Counted from the first letter of the stretch, positions 8,986-19,399 are shown. The stretch: 64,000 nt of DNA from Sulfidibacter corallicola (GCF_017498545.1 NZ_CP071793.1:2232001-2296000); one strand, 5' to 3'. Numbers and translations: made by a program. Notes: generated by a model not told the origin, from the sequence alone.

Positions 8986-11900
8986 CTAGTCGTGCTCGAT
9001 GATCTTGCTCACCCGGCCGGATTTCATACCGTCCTGCAGAATGGGCTTCTCGATCGCGAAATAGGTTTTGTCCATGTAGTTCGGTTCGGATTTCATGCCC
9101 TTGACGAAAGCGTTCACATCGCCGGATGCGCCACCGGCGAATTTTTTGGAGATGTCGTCCCAAACTTCCTTGGCCCGATCGTCGCCGACCTTGGCGGTCA
9201 GCTCGTCCCAGGGATAATTTTTCTCCATCCACTTGCCGGCTTCGGTCATTTCGACGGTCTTGCCGTCAATGGAACGAGCGAACGCCTGGGCCGCATCCTT
9301 GTTGCCGAGATGGTAACCCGACCAAAACACCGCTTTGCCCTTGCCCGTCTTGACCCCGCGGAACGCGACGTTGGCGCGAATCCAAGTGTAGGTCACGCCG
9401 CTCTTGATCTTGGAGGCCGCACCTTTGACGAAACCGGTGACCGCCTCTTTACAGGAGAGTCCGTAGGGGTCGACCCAGCCGATGGGGTTGGGGGCATACT
9501 GGTACAGGTTCTCGCCGCCGAGAAGCCCCACCGGATCGGGACTCACGAAACGACCCATTTCGGGATCGTAGTAGCGATGGTAGTTGTAGTGGAGGCCGGT
9601 CTCCTCGTCGAAGTACTGACCTTGGAAGCGCAAGGGGTTTTGAACCCGCTCCGTATCGAATCCCACGACCCGACCGTAGGCGGAGAAATGGGCCGCCCAG
9701 GCCACTTCGCCATCGGGCCCGGTCATCTCCCGAGGCGTGCCCAGATGATCGAGGTGATAGTAGAAGACATCCTCACCACGCACCTGGCCGAGCGGCAAAA
9801 AGGACTCGGGCTGATAGAGATAGGTCACCTCTTCACCCTCGCGATCCTCTTGGACCAGGACATCGCCGTTCCAGAGGAAGGAGGTCAGATCGGATCCCGT
9901 CTGCTTGGAAACGCGGCGGCCCAGCGCGTCGTAGCGGTAATGGGTGGTGGTTCCGTTGCGCACACTGCGCACCAAGCGGTTTTCGGCGTCGTACTCGAAC
10001 TCGGTGACGTCCTGCCCGCCAGGACCCTGAACGCGCTTGACCAGGTTGCCCACATCGTCGTATTCGAATTTTTTGTCCTGGAACACCAGGAGCCGGTTGC
10101 CCTTGACGTACCCGCCCTCGAGAGTGGGCCGCTCGGATTCGCCCGGTCCGTTCTCCAGCAGGTTGCCGGCGGGATCGAAAGCGAACACCTCGCGCAGCAA
10201 CCCGTCGACCTCGCACAACCGATCGGCGGCGTCATAGGTGAACCGGGTCGCTTGCCCGGAGGCCAGCTCTTTGATTTGGCTCAGGTTGCCGGCTTCGTCG
10301 TAGCGGTAGTCACGACCGAACAACATGTCGCCAACCACCGAACCCGGGCGCATCACCTTCTGCTGGGCCAGGCGGCCGTTGGGTTCGTAGATCATTTCGG
10401 CGGACAACCCGTTGCCGAACCCGCGCGAGACCGGCAGGCCGTCGGTTCCGTAGGTCAGTTTGCCGACCATGCGGCGGTCGAGGTCCAGCCCCACCAGGCG
10501 ACCCATGGGATCGTAGTCGTAGTTGGCCGTGCGGCCGTTGGGCAGTTGGGTTGCGACACAGTTTCCAGAGGCGTCGAAGCGACGCGACAGCACGCGATCG
10601 TCCTGCCACTCCTCGATGATGCGATTCGACGCATCGTGGAAAAACCGCAAGTCGCGATGGGGATTGGTGGCACGCGACAGGCGACCGAGCACATCGTAAT
10701 CGAAGGTCGCGGTTTCACCGGCACCGGTCCCCTCGTGGCGGGCGGTCTTCTCGATGACGCGACCCATGGCGTCACGACGGTAGGCTACGGTGCGGAACAG
10801 GCCGTCCTCGTGACGAATCAACTGTCCGGCCGGGTCGTAGTGATATCGCTGCTGGCGGCCGTCGAAACCGACCTCGCGAATCAGGCGCTCGTTGGCGTCG
10901 TACTCCAGTTCGTAGCGCTCGCCGTTCTGGTTCACGACCGCGACCAGGTTTTGCTCGCGATCGTATTCGTAGGCGAAAGCGCTGCCGTCGGGATCGATGC
11001 GCCGGGTCACGGAGCCAAGGCCACTGTACTCGTATCGAGTCTCGCGGCCGGCGCCATCGATGAAGCGTCGGATCATTCCGTCTTCATTGTATTCAAAGGA
11101 AAGCGTTTGCCCGTTCGGCAGGTGAACCTGCGATGCGCGCCCCATTTGGTCCACGTCGAAACCCGTGCGCGAGCCGTCGGAATGAACCACGGCCACCACG
11201 TTCCCGCCGTCGTCGTACTGGTAGCGCGTCACGCGACCATCGGCATCGGTTTCGCCAACGAGTTCCCCCTTGCGGTTCCACTCGAAACACTTGGACCCAC
11301 CGCTCGGACCGACAATCCGCGTCACCAGACCGCGAACGTCGTACTCGAATCGGGTCTTCTCGCCATCGGCATCCACGCTGGTCACCGGCAGGCCCTCGGT
11401 GTTGTACTCCCGGCGCCGTTCCTGATTGGCGGGATCCACATGGGCGATCGGGCGCCCCTCCTCGTCGTAGACGATGTGGGTGCGGGCACCCAGCTTGTCG
11501 AAGACCTCGATCAGCCGATCGTCGGCATCGTAGACGAAGCGGGTTCGATTGCCCAGGGGATCGATCTCGGCGCGAAGCTTACCGACACTGTCGTATTCGA
11601 ACCGCGTCCGGTTCCCGGAGGGATCGGCGATATCGAGAATGTTGCCGAAGGCATCCCAACGATAGCGGGTGGTGTGACCGAGACTGTCGGTGATGCTGCT
11701 TTGGTTCCGTTCGGGATCCCACGCGAAGCGGTAGTCGTAGATGCCGTCGTCGCCCCAGTTGCGCAGGCAGCGCGCTGCGGTATCGTAGCGGTCCCACTCG
11801 AAGTGATAGCGGAAGCCGGTCTTGAGCGTGCGCTCGACCAGCACGTGATTGCGATAGGCGTATTTTTCGGAATGGCCCAGGGGATCCACGACCTCCACCA

Positions 11901-13617
11901 GATCGTCGTGTTCGTCGTAGGCGTAGGTCACCAGCGGATTTCCGATGGGCTGGCCGGTCTCGTCCAGGCCATGGATCTGGGTGATGCGACCGCGTTCGTC
12001 GCTTTCGACGCGGGCCCGACGACCCGAAGAAGTCTCGATCTCCTCGAGTCGTCCCTTGAGGCCGAAGTGAAAGCGGACGAAATTGCCGTGGGTGTCGCGC
12101 GCTTCGCTCAAGACGTAGGCACCCGTCGTGGCCTTGTAGATTTTTCTGACCGGTCCGTCGCTCTCGAGGATCAGGGTATGGGGATCGGGACGCCGCAACA
12201 GCAGTTGCTCGACTTCCTGATACACGGTTTCACCCACCGACGGTACCGGGAAGAACAGATCGCGCCCCTCGTCGTTGGACAGGATCGCTTCCTCACCGGC
12301 GAACCTGACGGATTCGACGGCGGGATGGGTCCAACCGTGACCCAACCCGCGATTGCGCGATTGGCCACTGCGATAGGTGCGACGCCACACCAACGGCATG
12401 GCGCCCGGCAGCACGAAATCCTCGTGTTGCAACAATTCCTCGCCGGTGACGACCGAAATCGGACAGCCGGCCGTGGTGCATTTGGCGATCGGCGGGGTTG
12501 CCGGAACGCTGGCCTTTTTCATGGCCTTGCCGGCCTTCTGGGCGGCCTTCATGCCTTTCCGACCGAATTTGGCCGCGGTGGCGGCGGCACCGGCGAACGG
12601 GATCATGGCCGCGGCGGAAAGGGCCGCATCGGTGTAGTTGCCCTCGGCCAGGTAGATCAGCGCGTTGAGGCCGTCGGCCACTTCGCCGAGACCCGGCACC
12701 AGACCCACCACATCCAGCGTGGTGTGCACGATGTCGGAAATCGATACGCTGGAAACGGCCGATTTGAGGCTGTCCCACCAGGAGGATTCTTCCTTGGTCT
12801 CGGGTTCCACCGGCGGATTGGTGTTGCCGACGATCTCGCCGTTGGGACCGATGCTCGCGCCGCTGGGAGCGGCCGGTGCACTGGCCTTGGGTGGTGCCGG
12901 GGCGGGAGCGGGCGCGGGCGGTTTCTTGGATTTCTTGGCCTTTTTGCTGGATTTGCCGGCGGAACCGCCGCTTCCGGCGGAACTGGAACCGCCCTTTTCG
13001 AGCAACTCGGCCGTACCGTCAAAAAAGGTGCCCGTGCGCATGTTCTCGAGGGCCTGGTACAGCAGCCGACCGGACAACACGCCGGTTTTCGGAATGGGGT
13101 GGCTGTGTTCGGAGGGGATTTCGATACCCAACGAGCGGATTTTTTCCAAGGTCCGCCACCAGCGCTCGGTTCCCAAGTATTGGCTCTGGGGCAACTGCCC
13201 CAGCCACGAGTGAAAAAAACCGGCCATGACCACGATCGCGTCCACCCGACGGTCGCGTTCCTTGCCGGAAGCGATTCGGGACAACAGGTCGTGGTTGTGG
13301 GACAAGGCCAGAGACAACTGTTGGCCGTAATTCAAGACGACACCCGGATCCTTGCACAGCAGAATCTCCAGGCGCTGAATCTCCAGATCCTTCTGTAGCC
13401 TGAGCGCATTTTCACCGGCCGCACTGTGCAGCCACATGGCCTGGTACTCTCCGGCCTCTAAAAAGGAGAGATGGTTCGAGGAATTCGGGTTCTCGGATCG
13501 GGACAATCGATAGGTAAAGGTCGGCGACACATCGGGAACGTCAAACTTATAAAAATTGGGGTCGTGATTGACGAATTCCCATTTTCGGTAGGGACTCCGG
13601 CCCTTGAGGGGTTTCAT
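8986..13617 (-). CDS. Rhs-repeat polymorphic toxin with a CD38-like NADase tip
   Basis: 1543 aa from the ATG at 13617, which has AGAGGTGAG upstream; a further 30 in-frame codons upstream are unlikely. Layout: ~220-residue N-terminal region, Lys/Ala/Pro-rich linker (about 225-275), hydrophobic VPGLGEVADGL...AAMIPFAGAA segment (about 305-360), DUF6531-type start of the Rhs cage (PISVVTGEEL), many YD repeats (for example RYEYSGLGSVTRRIDPDG), then the conserved core end GRFVSPDPVGL and DPYGL, where such proteins self-cleave. The last ~155 residues are the variable toxin. They carry AVFWSG, TVEMT (Glu 1456), EVWDDISKKFAGGASG (Trp 1486) and YFAIE (Glu 1523), matching the spacing of catalytic residues in CD38-type ADP-ribosyl cyclase/NAD glycohydrolases. 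NAD depletion in target cells is inferred. Confidence 0.8.
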   Translation of the reverse strand: MKPLKGRSPYRKWEFVNHDPNFYKFDVPDVSPTFTYRLSRSENPNSSNHLSFLEAGEYQAMWLHSAAGENALRLQKDLEIQRLEILLCKDPGVVLNYGQQLSLALSHNHDLLSRIASGKERDRRVDAIVVMAGFFHSWLGQLPQSQYLGTERWWRTLEKIRSLGIEIPSEHSHPIPKTGVLSGRLLYQALENMRTGTFFDGTAELLEKGGSSSAGSGGSAGKSSKKAKKSKKPPAPAPAPAPPKASAPAAPSGASIGPNGEIVGNTNPPVEPETKEESSWWDSLKSAVSSVSISDIVHTTLDVVGLVPGLGEVADGLNALIYLAEGNYTDAALSAAAMIPFAGAAATAAKFGRKGMKAAQKAGKAMKKASVPATPPIAKCTTAGCPISVVTGEELLQHEDFVLPGAMPLVWRRTYRSGQSRNRGLGHGWTHPAVESVRFAGEEAILSNDEGRDLFFPVPSVGETVYQEVEQLLLRRPDPHTLILESDGPVRKIYKATTGAYVLSEARDTHGNFVRFHFGLKGRLEEIETSSGRRARVESDERGRITQIHGLDETGQPIGNPLVTYAYDEHDDLVEVVDPLGHSEKYAYRNHVLVERTLKTGFRYHFEWDRYDTAARCLRNWGDDGIYDYRFAWDPERNQSSITDSLGHTTRYRWDAFGNILDIADPSGNRTRFEYDSVGKLRAEIDPLGNRTRFVYDADDRLIEVFDKLGARTHIVYDEEGRPIAHVDPANQERRREYNTEGLPVTSVDADGEKTRFEYDVRGLVTRIVGPSGGSKCFEWNRKGELVGETDADGRVTRYQYDDGGNVVAVVHSDGSRTGFDVDQMGRASQVHLPNGQTLSFEYNEDGMIRRFIDGAGRETRYEYSGLGSVTRRIDPDGSAFAYEYDREQNLVAVVNQNGERYELEYDANERLIREVGFDGRQQRYHYDPAGQLIRHEDGLFRTVAYRRDAMGRVIEKTARHEGTGAGETATFDYDVLGRLSRATNPHRDLRFFHDASNRIIEEWQDDRVLSRRFDASGNCVATQLPNGRTANYDYDPMGRLVGLDLDRRMVGKLTYGTDGLPVSRGFGNGLSAEMIYEPNGRLAQQKVMRPGSVVGDMLFGRDYRYDEAGNLSQIKELASGQATRFTYDAADRLCEVDGLLREVFAFDPAGNLLENGPGESERPTLEGGYVKGNRLLVFQDKKFEYDDVGNLVKRVQGPGGQDVTEFEYDAENRLVRSVRNGTTTHYRYDALGRRVSKQTGSDLTSFLWNGDVLVQEDREGEEVTYLYQPESFLPLGQVRGEDVFYYHLDHLGTPREMTGPDGEVAWAAHFSAYGRVVGFDTERVQNPLRFQGQYFDEETGLHYNYHRYYDPEMGRFVSPDPVGLLGGENLYQYAPNPIGWVDPYGLSCKEAVTGFVKGAASKIKSGVTYTWIRANVAFRGVKTGKGKAVFWSGYHLGNKDAAQAFARSIDGKTVEMTEAGKWMEKNYPWDELTAKVGDDRAKEVWDDISKKFAGGASGDVNAFVKGMKSEPNYMDKTYFAIEKPILQDGMKSGRVSKIIEHD

Positions 13618-14037
13618 GGTCTCACCTCTTATATGAATAGCTGGCGGCTCGGAGAGGACGCGGCTCAAAAAATAAAGATTAAAAAGAGAACGGAAATGAA
13701 CCACCAAATATAGTACTAATTAGGTCATTTTAACGACTGGCGAGCGAATTGGGTAGAGAAAACTGGGTAGTGGCCATTCGGCACCACGCCACAACGGGCT
13801 TACCGGGGTGATTCGCTCGGATGGCGAGGCCCTCGGGCCCAGGCCTGCAGTCATCAGCCAAGACACTCAAACACAAGGAGTTCCACAGTCCCAACCACGC
13901 ACACCAAAGAGCACGTCTTTTCCTGCTTTCTCAGCTTTTCGCAGCCAAGAGTACACGCTCGAGTTCGGGTTTTCCCACCTCGATCGAGACACGCCGATAC
14001 CAGGTTTTTCCCAACCCGGTACCCGCCACCCGCGACC
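13618..14037. other. Intergenic region upstream of the Rhs gene
   Basis: No gene recognised. AT-rich DNA at about 13660-13735 is the likely minus-strand promoter area of the Rhs operon, but no convincing -35/-10 pair was found. Confidence 0.4.
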
Positions 14038-15306
14038 TTACGCCGTCATTTGCGAGTCGAGCGATTTGGGCAGATTGATCGGATTGGAAGGCGTGACGGT
14101 CAGTTTGTAAATGCGGCGATCGTCCGCCTGGGCGATCTCGGTCCGGACGGGGCCGATGAACACCGTCTCGCCCACCTTGGGAATGTAGCCTTCCTTGTTG
14201 AAGATGAAGCCGCCGATCGTATCGACGTCTTCGTCCTCTTCGTCCACCGAAAAGATCTCGCAAAAGTCTTCCAGCAAGACCCGGCCATCCACCAGGTAGG
14301 AACCGTTCTGCAAGTCGACGATCGAATCGTTGCCGGGAATCTCGTGCTCGTCATGGATTTCCCCGATCAGCTCCTCGACCACGTCTTCGAGGGTGATCAG
14401 CCCGGAGGTACCGCCGTATTCGTCGATGACGATCGCCATCTGCATGCGCTTGGTCAGTATGTCCTGCAATAGATCGTTGAGGCCGCGCTTTTCAGGCACG
14501 AACAGCAGCTCCATGAGGCATGAATCGATGGGTCGGTCGTCGTCCATGATCCCGATCATGTCCTTGAAACGCAGGATCCCCTCGATATGGTCGATGTCGT
14601 TGCGGTAGACCGGGAGCCGGGAAAACTTGGTGCGCTTGAAGACATCGAACATTTCCTTCTTCGACTGGCCGATTTCCAGGCACTCCATATCGGTGCGCGG
14701 TGTCATGACCTCGCGAACGATGGTGTCGTTGAAATGCAGCAGGTTCCGCAACAGCGAACTCTCGCTTTCGTCGATGATGCCCTCTTCGGCACCGGCGCGA
14801 ATGAAGGCGCGGATATCCTCGGGGTCGTCTTCCTCGTCGGACTCGTCTTCCTCGGGGAGTTCCACGGACTTGGAAACGGCCATCATGAGCCTGGTGAACG
14901 GGTAGAAGACCCAGTACACGGGCCGGAGAACGGGAAAGACGCGCGTCACCGAAGCTTCGGGCATGCGCGATGAAATCATGTTGGGCAGCAGGAGATCGAA
15001 AATCCACAGATAGAGGAAGAACCCACCCAGGTGGAAGATGTTCGGCTGGGCGATCAGCTCGAGGCCCATGACGGCGAGCAAGATCAGCGACAACTTGTCG
15101 AAAAACTGGGCGGAAAGGCCCAGTTTGTAGGGATCATCGAGAAAAAAGAAGAGCTTGGTATCGTTTTCGCGCGACTTCTCGGCGAGGGCGAACAGGGAGA
15201 TACTCCCCAGCCCAAAAAATCCAGCCTTCAGAAAATTATTCAACAACCGGAACAGAATCAGTATCGAGATGATCAGGATCCAACTCGCGGGTATGGAGCC
15301 ATCCAA
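14038..15306 (-). CDS. CNNM/CorC (hemolysin C-type) membrane protein with CBS pair
   Basis: 422 aa. The N-terminal DUF21/CNNM-type membrane region has about three or four hydrophobic segments (residues ~8-26, 70-90, 95-115, 130-150). An acidic stretch (EEDESDEEDDPED) is followed by two CBS domains (VREVMTPRTDM onward; FVPEKRGLNDLL to the EYGGTSGLITLEDVVEELIG signature) and a C-terminal CorC_HlyC transporter-associated domain. The family handles magnesium/cobalt efflux or related ion homeostasis. It lies 40 bp downstream of ybeY, an association seen in many bacteria, and is probably co-transcribed with it. Confidence 0.85.
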   Translation of the reverse strand: MDGSIPASWILIISILILFRLLNNFLKAGFFGLGSISLFALAEKSRENDTKLFFFLDDPYKLGLSAQFFDKLSLILLAVMGLELIAQPNIFHLGGFFLYLWIFDLLLPNMISSRMPEASVTRVFPVLRPVYWVFYPFTRLMMAVSKSVELPEEDESDEEDDPEDIRAFIRAGAEEGIIDESESSLLRNLLHFNDTIVREVMTPRTDMECLEIGQSKKEMFDVFKRTKFSRLPVYRNDIDHIEGILRFKDMIGIMDDDRPIDSCLMELLFVPEKRGLNDLLQDILTKRMQMAIVIDEYGGTSGLITLEDVVEELIGEIHDEHEIPGNDSIVDLQNGSYLVDGRVLLEDFCEIFSVDEEDEDVDTIGGFIFNKEGYIPKVGETVFIGPVRTEIAQADDRRIYKLTVTPSNPINLPKSLDSQMTA

Positions 15307-15346
15307 GGTGAAATTTCCCCTTTACATAAAAATGATCTGCAGGCCT

Positions 15347-15793
15347 TCAAAAGAAATAGGTCGCCAGCTCTCGTTTCAGAGAGGACTGCAACGCCATCAT
15401 CTCACCGTCGTCGGTTTCGTGGTCGTGACCCAGTAGATGAAGCACCCCGTGCAGGATGAGGAACCGCAGTTCCCGGGCCACCGACTGGCCGAGTTCCGCG
15501 GCCTGACGCACGAGTTGGTCATGGGAAATGACCACGTCCCCGAGGTGGTGCGAGCCGTCAGGCAGTGGACCACCGCCAGGAAAGGACAACACGTCGGTCG
15601 TGCGATCTTTGCCGCGATACGTGGCGTTGAGTTCGCGCATGTGATCATCCCGAGTGACCAGGATGGACAATTCGGCGCCGTCGAGATTGAGACGATCAAA
15701 AAGGTCGTTCACGAATTCGTGAACGCGCGAATCCGGGGGTTCGGCCTCTTCGGCCTCCCAAATAAAATCTATCTCTCTCGCTTCCCGTATCAT
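15347..15793 (-). CDS. ybeY: Endoribonuclease YbeY
   Basis: 148 aa, normal length for the family. The zinc-binding signature HGVLHLLGHDHE near residue 115 is intact, and TTDVLSFP precedes it as usual. YbeY is a single-strand endoribonuclease for 16S rRNA 3'-end processing and 70S quality control. It is followed by the CNNM/CorC gene on the same strand. Confidence 0.93.
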   Translation of the reverse strand: MIREAREIDFIWEAEEAEPPDSRVHEFVNDLFDRLNLDGAELSILVTRDDHMRELNATYRGKDRTTDVLSFPGGGPLPDGSHHLGDVVISHDQLVRQAAELGQSVARELRFLILHGVLHLLGHDHETDDGEMMALQSSLKRELATYFF

Positions 15794-16207
15794 GTCAACG
15801 CATCACACCTAAAATCGGCTTGATTGGCGAATATACCAGCTTTCAAAGGATTGCACCACAGATAAATATGGTGTAAAGGAGCCGAATCAGCAAGAAACGC
15901 CACGGGTGTCACAGAACCCAGAAGAGCCCCATCGCGACCTCGAAAGCGGGGATCGCGAAAACCCCGAATTCGAGGTAGGGTTTCGCGGGCGATGGCCGAA
16001 AACATTTCGTCAACCAAGCCTCCGCGACAATCACCGAAGGCCCTAACCACGCTCTTTCAAAACACTTAACCTCCACAACCACCTCATCCCCGGCATGCAC
16101 CCCGCCAATTGCCGCAGCAAGCCGTGCTGGGCGCGTAAATGGCTCATGTGATTAAATGACTGCGCCGCACGCGCCGCCGCCTCGCTATTCCATCTCGGAG
16201 AATCTGC
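15794..16207. other. Intergenic region between divergent ybeY and a propeller gene
   Basis: About 410 bp with no gene or clear signal; presumably carries both divergent promoters. Confidence 0.4.
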
Positions 16208-17236
16208 ATGAATTTCCTTTGGCTGCTTCTTTTGACGTACACGGGACCCGAACCCGTTCCCGCCGTACCCACGCCCGCCAGCACCTGGGAAGTCTCGTAC
16301 CAGTTGGATCGCGTCCTGTTGCGGCCAAACGGCGAGAGCCTGATGTTCCGGGGCCTGGACGTCTACACCTACGACACCAGCGGCAACCCGATCGCCAATT
16401 TCCAGCAGCCGTTCGCACCCGATCTCGCCTTCTTGGGACCCAAGGGTTCGCTGTGGATCCACGACGGCAAGGGTCGCCTGGGTCGCCTGAACCCGGAAGG
16501 CGGGTTCCTGTGGCAACAGGAAGTACCGCCACCGACCATCGCGCCCGTGATCTTCGGGGACGAGGTGGTCTACGTCCGCGATACCCTCCTGGAGCTGCGC
16601 GACCCCGAAAACGGTACCGCCCGATTCAGCACGCGCCGCACGGAGCGGATTTCGGCCATCAAGCCCTGGGGCGAAAACCTGCTCATCGCCCACGAAAACG
16701 GCGAAGTCCTCATGTGGAATCCGGTCAAGGAAAGCAAGCGCATCTACCACGACAAGAAGAAACGGGTGTTGGCCTACGTGGAAGCCGGCCCCGACGGGGA
16801 ATGGGCGCTGGCCTATCGCGGCGGTCACCTGGCGGTGTTGGACAAGAACCGCAAACTTCTATGGAAACGGGACTTCCACATCGATATCGCGTGCCCGCCG
16901 GTCTGGCTGAAGGTGCAGACCCAAAACGGCCTTCGCACCCAACTGCTCATCACCACCCAGGGTCGGCGACTCTACGCCTACAGCCCGCGCGGTCACGAAC
17001 TGGCCGGACTCCACCTGAAGGGGCGCCCGAAGGCGCTGGTCCCCTGGTCGGAAACCAGTTCCCTGCTGATTCCGTCGCTGGCCGAAACCATCCATTTCTA
17101 CGACGCCCTGCAGCGAAAATTCGCCAAACAGTCCCTTTCCGGTTACCAAACCAACGTCATCACCGCCGGCTCTTTTCTTCTCCTCGTAGGCAAGGGTGGT
17201 ATAATCCGCCTCTATCATCGTGAGACGAACATGTAA
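16208..17236 (+). CDS. Secreted PQQ/WD-type beta-propeller protein
   Basis: 342 aa. The first ~20 residues (MNFLWLLLLTYTG) form a short hydrophobic export signal. The rest is a run of beta-propeller blades with patterns such as GKGRLGRLNPEGGFLWQQE, NGEVLMWNPVKES and GGHLAVLDKNRKLLWKRD, resembling the PQQ-like/quinoprotein repeat. No catalytic residues are recognisable, so a binding or scaffold role outside the cytoplasm is all that can be inferred. It stands alone, 180 bp before the flavoprotein gene. Confidence 0.65.
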   Translation: MNFLWLLLLTYTGPEPVPAVPTPASTWEVSYQLDRVLLRPNGESLMFRGLDVYTYDTSGNPIANFQQPFAPDLAFLGPKGSLWIHDGKGRLGRLNPEGGFLWQQEVPPPTIAPVIFGDEVVYVRDTLLELRDPENGTARFSTRRTERISAIKPWGENLLIAHENGEVLMWNPVKESKRIYHDKKKRVLAYVEAGPDGEWALAYRGGHLAVLDKNRKLLWKRDFHIDIACPPVWLKVQTQNGLRTQLLITTQGRRLYAYSPRGHELAGLHLKGRPKALVPWSETSSLLIPSLAETIHFYDALQRKFAKQSLSGYQTNVITAGSFLLLVGKGGIIRLYHRETNM

Positions 17237-17418
17237 GGAGCGGCCACATCGTCCGGCACTCCGACCGAGAATCTTCGCGAAAATTCCCCTACAGCGAATT
17301 TCGGCAACAAGATCCACCTACCCGGTCGATGGGTCAGGTCCTCACTGATACCTTCTTTGCATTTCGCCTCTTCCCCCAACAACCCCCACAACGATTCAAT
17401 TGCAACGAGGGTCGAAGC

Positions 17419-18762
17419 ATGAGCGACAACAAGATGAAAACATATTCAGTGGCAGTGATCGGCGGTGCCTGCGCCGGTTCGGAGATCGCGGCGTCACTCC
17501 GCGAAAGAGGAATGGAAGTCGTGGTGTTCGAACAGAACCCGCTTCCCTACGGTAAGATCGAGGACGGCCTGCCCCGCTGGCACCTCAAACTGCAGAACAA
17601 GGAAATGGCGTCCATCGACGACAAGCTGTCGCGCGAGGGCATTCATTACGTGCCCAACTGCAAACTGGGAGAGGACGTCACCCTGACCCAGCTACGCGAG
17701 GATTGGGGTTTCCCCCTGATCGTGATGGCCACCGGGGCCTGGCGCGATCGACCGCTCAAGGTCGACGGCGCCGACGAGGTGACCGACGACTCGCTGGTCT
17801 ACCAAAACCCGTTCGTCTATTGGTTCAACCACTATCACGAGTCCAATTACGGCGGCAAGACCTACCGGGTGGACCAGGAACCGATCGTGATCGGCGGCGG
17901 CCTGGCCTCGATCGACGTGGCCAAGATCTGCATGTTCCAGTTGGTTCTCGAAGCGGCGCGGGAACGCGGCGTCACCCTTGAACTGCTGGACATGGAGCAC
18001 AAGGGCATCTTCAAGACCCTGGACAAGGCGGGCCTGAACTACGACGACCTGAACATCAAGCCCGCCCGCCTGTTCTATCGCAAGCGCGTCATCGACATGC
18101 CGTTGGTACCGCTCGACGACGATCCCACCGAGACCCAGTTGGAAAAAGCGGTCAAAGTGCGCGAAAAGCTGATTCGCAATGCCACCACCAAATACGGCTT
18201 CGAGGTGCATCCGCTACGCGCGCCGCTGGAGATCCTGCTCGAAGAGGGCTCGGTCACCGGGATCCGCTTTCAGGTCAACGAGTTCCGCGATGGCCGCTTC
18301 GTGGCCAACGGCGAAACCGAGACGGTGGCCTGCACCCAGGTCATCAGCAGCATCGGCAGCATTCCGGAATGCTTGTCGGGCGTTCCCATGATCGGCGAAC
18401 TCTACGACACCAACAATCCCTTCACGGGCGAGTTGAACCAGCATCCAGGCGTCTACCTGGTCGGTAACGCGATCACCGGCCGCGGCAACATCAAGGATTC
18501 CCTGAGAAACGCCAAGCGCTTGGGCAACCTGGTGGAAAAGGGCATCAGCGAAGGTGAGTTGGATTACTCCGCGGTCTTCCGCCAACGGGCCGAAATGGCG
18601 CGCGACCACGTGGCGCGCCTGCACGAGTACCTGAAGGGCATGCCGCCCACCGACGACGCGACCCGCGACCGTATCCGCGAGCGCACGCGTGAGCTGCAGG
18701 CGGCCCACGGCTACGCCGGCGACTACACCGCCTGGCGGGACAAGATCCTGACCTCGCGCTGA
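17419..18762 (+). CDS. FAD-dependent oxidoreductase, ferredoxin-NADP reductase-like
   Basis: 447 aa from the ATG at 17419 (CGAGG upstream); an in-frame start at 17329 would add a non-conserved leader. The N-terminal FAD-binding Rossmann motif is VAVIGGACAGSEIA followed by VVVFEQ. The second dinucleotide site is VIGGGLASIDVAK. The C-terminal GVYLVGNAITGRGNIKDSL positions FAD, and PYGKIEDG resembles the PYG motif of adrenodoxin reductase/FprA and GltD-like proteins. Ferredoxin-NADP reduction is therefore the best guess. The gene is monocistronic and followed by a hairpin. Confidence 0.65.
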   Translation: MSDNKMKTYSVAVIGGACAGSEIAASLRERGMEVVVFEQNPLPYGKIEDGLPRWHLKLQNKEMASIDDKLSREGIHYVPNCKLGEDVTLTQLREDWGFPLIVMATGAWRDRPLKVDGADEVTDDSLVYQNPFVYWFNHYHESNYGGKTYRVDQEPIVIGGGLASIDVAKICMFQLVLEAARERGVTLELLDMEHKGIFKTLDKAGLNYDDLNIKPARLFYRKRVIDMPLVPLDDDPTETQLEKAVKVREKLIRNATTKYGFEVHPLRAPLEILLEEGSVTGIRFQVNEFRDGRFVANGETETVACTQVISSIGSIPECLSGVPMIGELYDTNNPFTGELNQHPGVYLVGNAITGRGNIKDSLRNAKRLGNLVEKGISEGELDYSAVFRQRAEMARDHVARLHEYLKGMPPTDDATRDRIRERTRELQAAHGYAGDYTAWRDKILTSR

Positions 18763-18772
18763 GTTTTCCGAC

Positions 18773-18802
18773 GACCCGGCGGATCTTGCGTGCCGCCGGG
18801 TC
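18773..18802 (+). terminator. Hairpin after the flavoprotein gene
   Basis: Perfect 10-bp inverted repeat GACCCGGCGG / CCGCCGGGTC with a 10-nt loop, 10 nt after the stop. There is no T tract, so it could be an mRNA 3'-end stabiliser or Rho-assisted terminator. Confidence 0.5.
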
Positions 18803-19399
18803 TCGAGGCCCCTGCCGCACGGGACAGCGGCCGGCGATGACGAGGATCGCCAGCTCGATCCCCCCAAAAATCGCGGCTTCGACGGGCCCGACCCACCGGG
18901 AACGCGAACCGATTCGAAGCTCCCGTGGCGGTTCGAGCGCCGAGCAAACGAGCGCAAATCCGCAAGGACACCGGCCTGCGAAAACCACAAAAAATGACGT
19001 TTTTTCCAGACGATTGCCAGATCCCTGGTTCAGAAATCATCACGGATGACTTAGAATAGGAAAGAATGGTCGTGCCAGGTGGCTCGGTCTTGACCCCTTC
19101 GCTTCCGAGCGGCTATGATCGGGTCATGCTTTCCACACGAGCACGCCAACGATTTCCTTGAAGCCACGCGGCTTATCCACCCCTCGGGGATCCTGATTCG
19201 GGATCTTTGACGCTCCGTCACCGGTCTAGCCCACCAGAAGCGGTGTTTCCCCTTCTTCGTGGCCTATCCCTTTCTCTGATCGTTTCACCTCTTTCCCACC
19301 CTTTTTCCCGACCATTCCAAATCAGACCCCACCCGTTTCAAGAAGTCAGCAGTGTCCTTCAGCCCCAAATACACTACAAAGAAAGGCATATGAATACCT
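18803..19399. other. Intergenic region before the PTS operon
   Basis: About 600 bp with no supportable gene. The last 150 bases are C/T-rich and lead into the PTS operon. No promoter could be assigned with confidence. Confidence 0.4.

Noticed and set aside
8914..13398. A 1494-codon open frame antisense to the Rhs gene
   Set aside because: GC-rich third positions of the real gene keep the opposite strand open; the antisense product is low-complexity His/Gly/Val-rich without family motifs, while the minus strand encodes clear YD repeats.
6136..13617. A complete type VI secretion cluster
   Set aside because: Only Rhs, HEAT and DUF2169 genes are present; no sheath, baseplate, VgrG or PAAR gene was found in the window.
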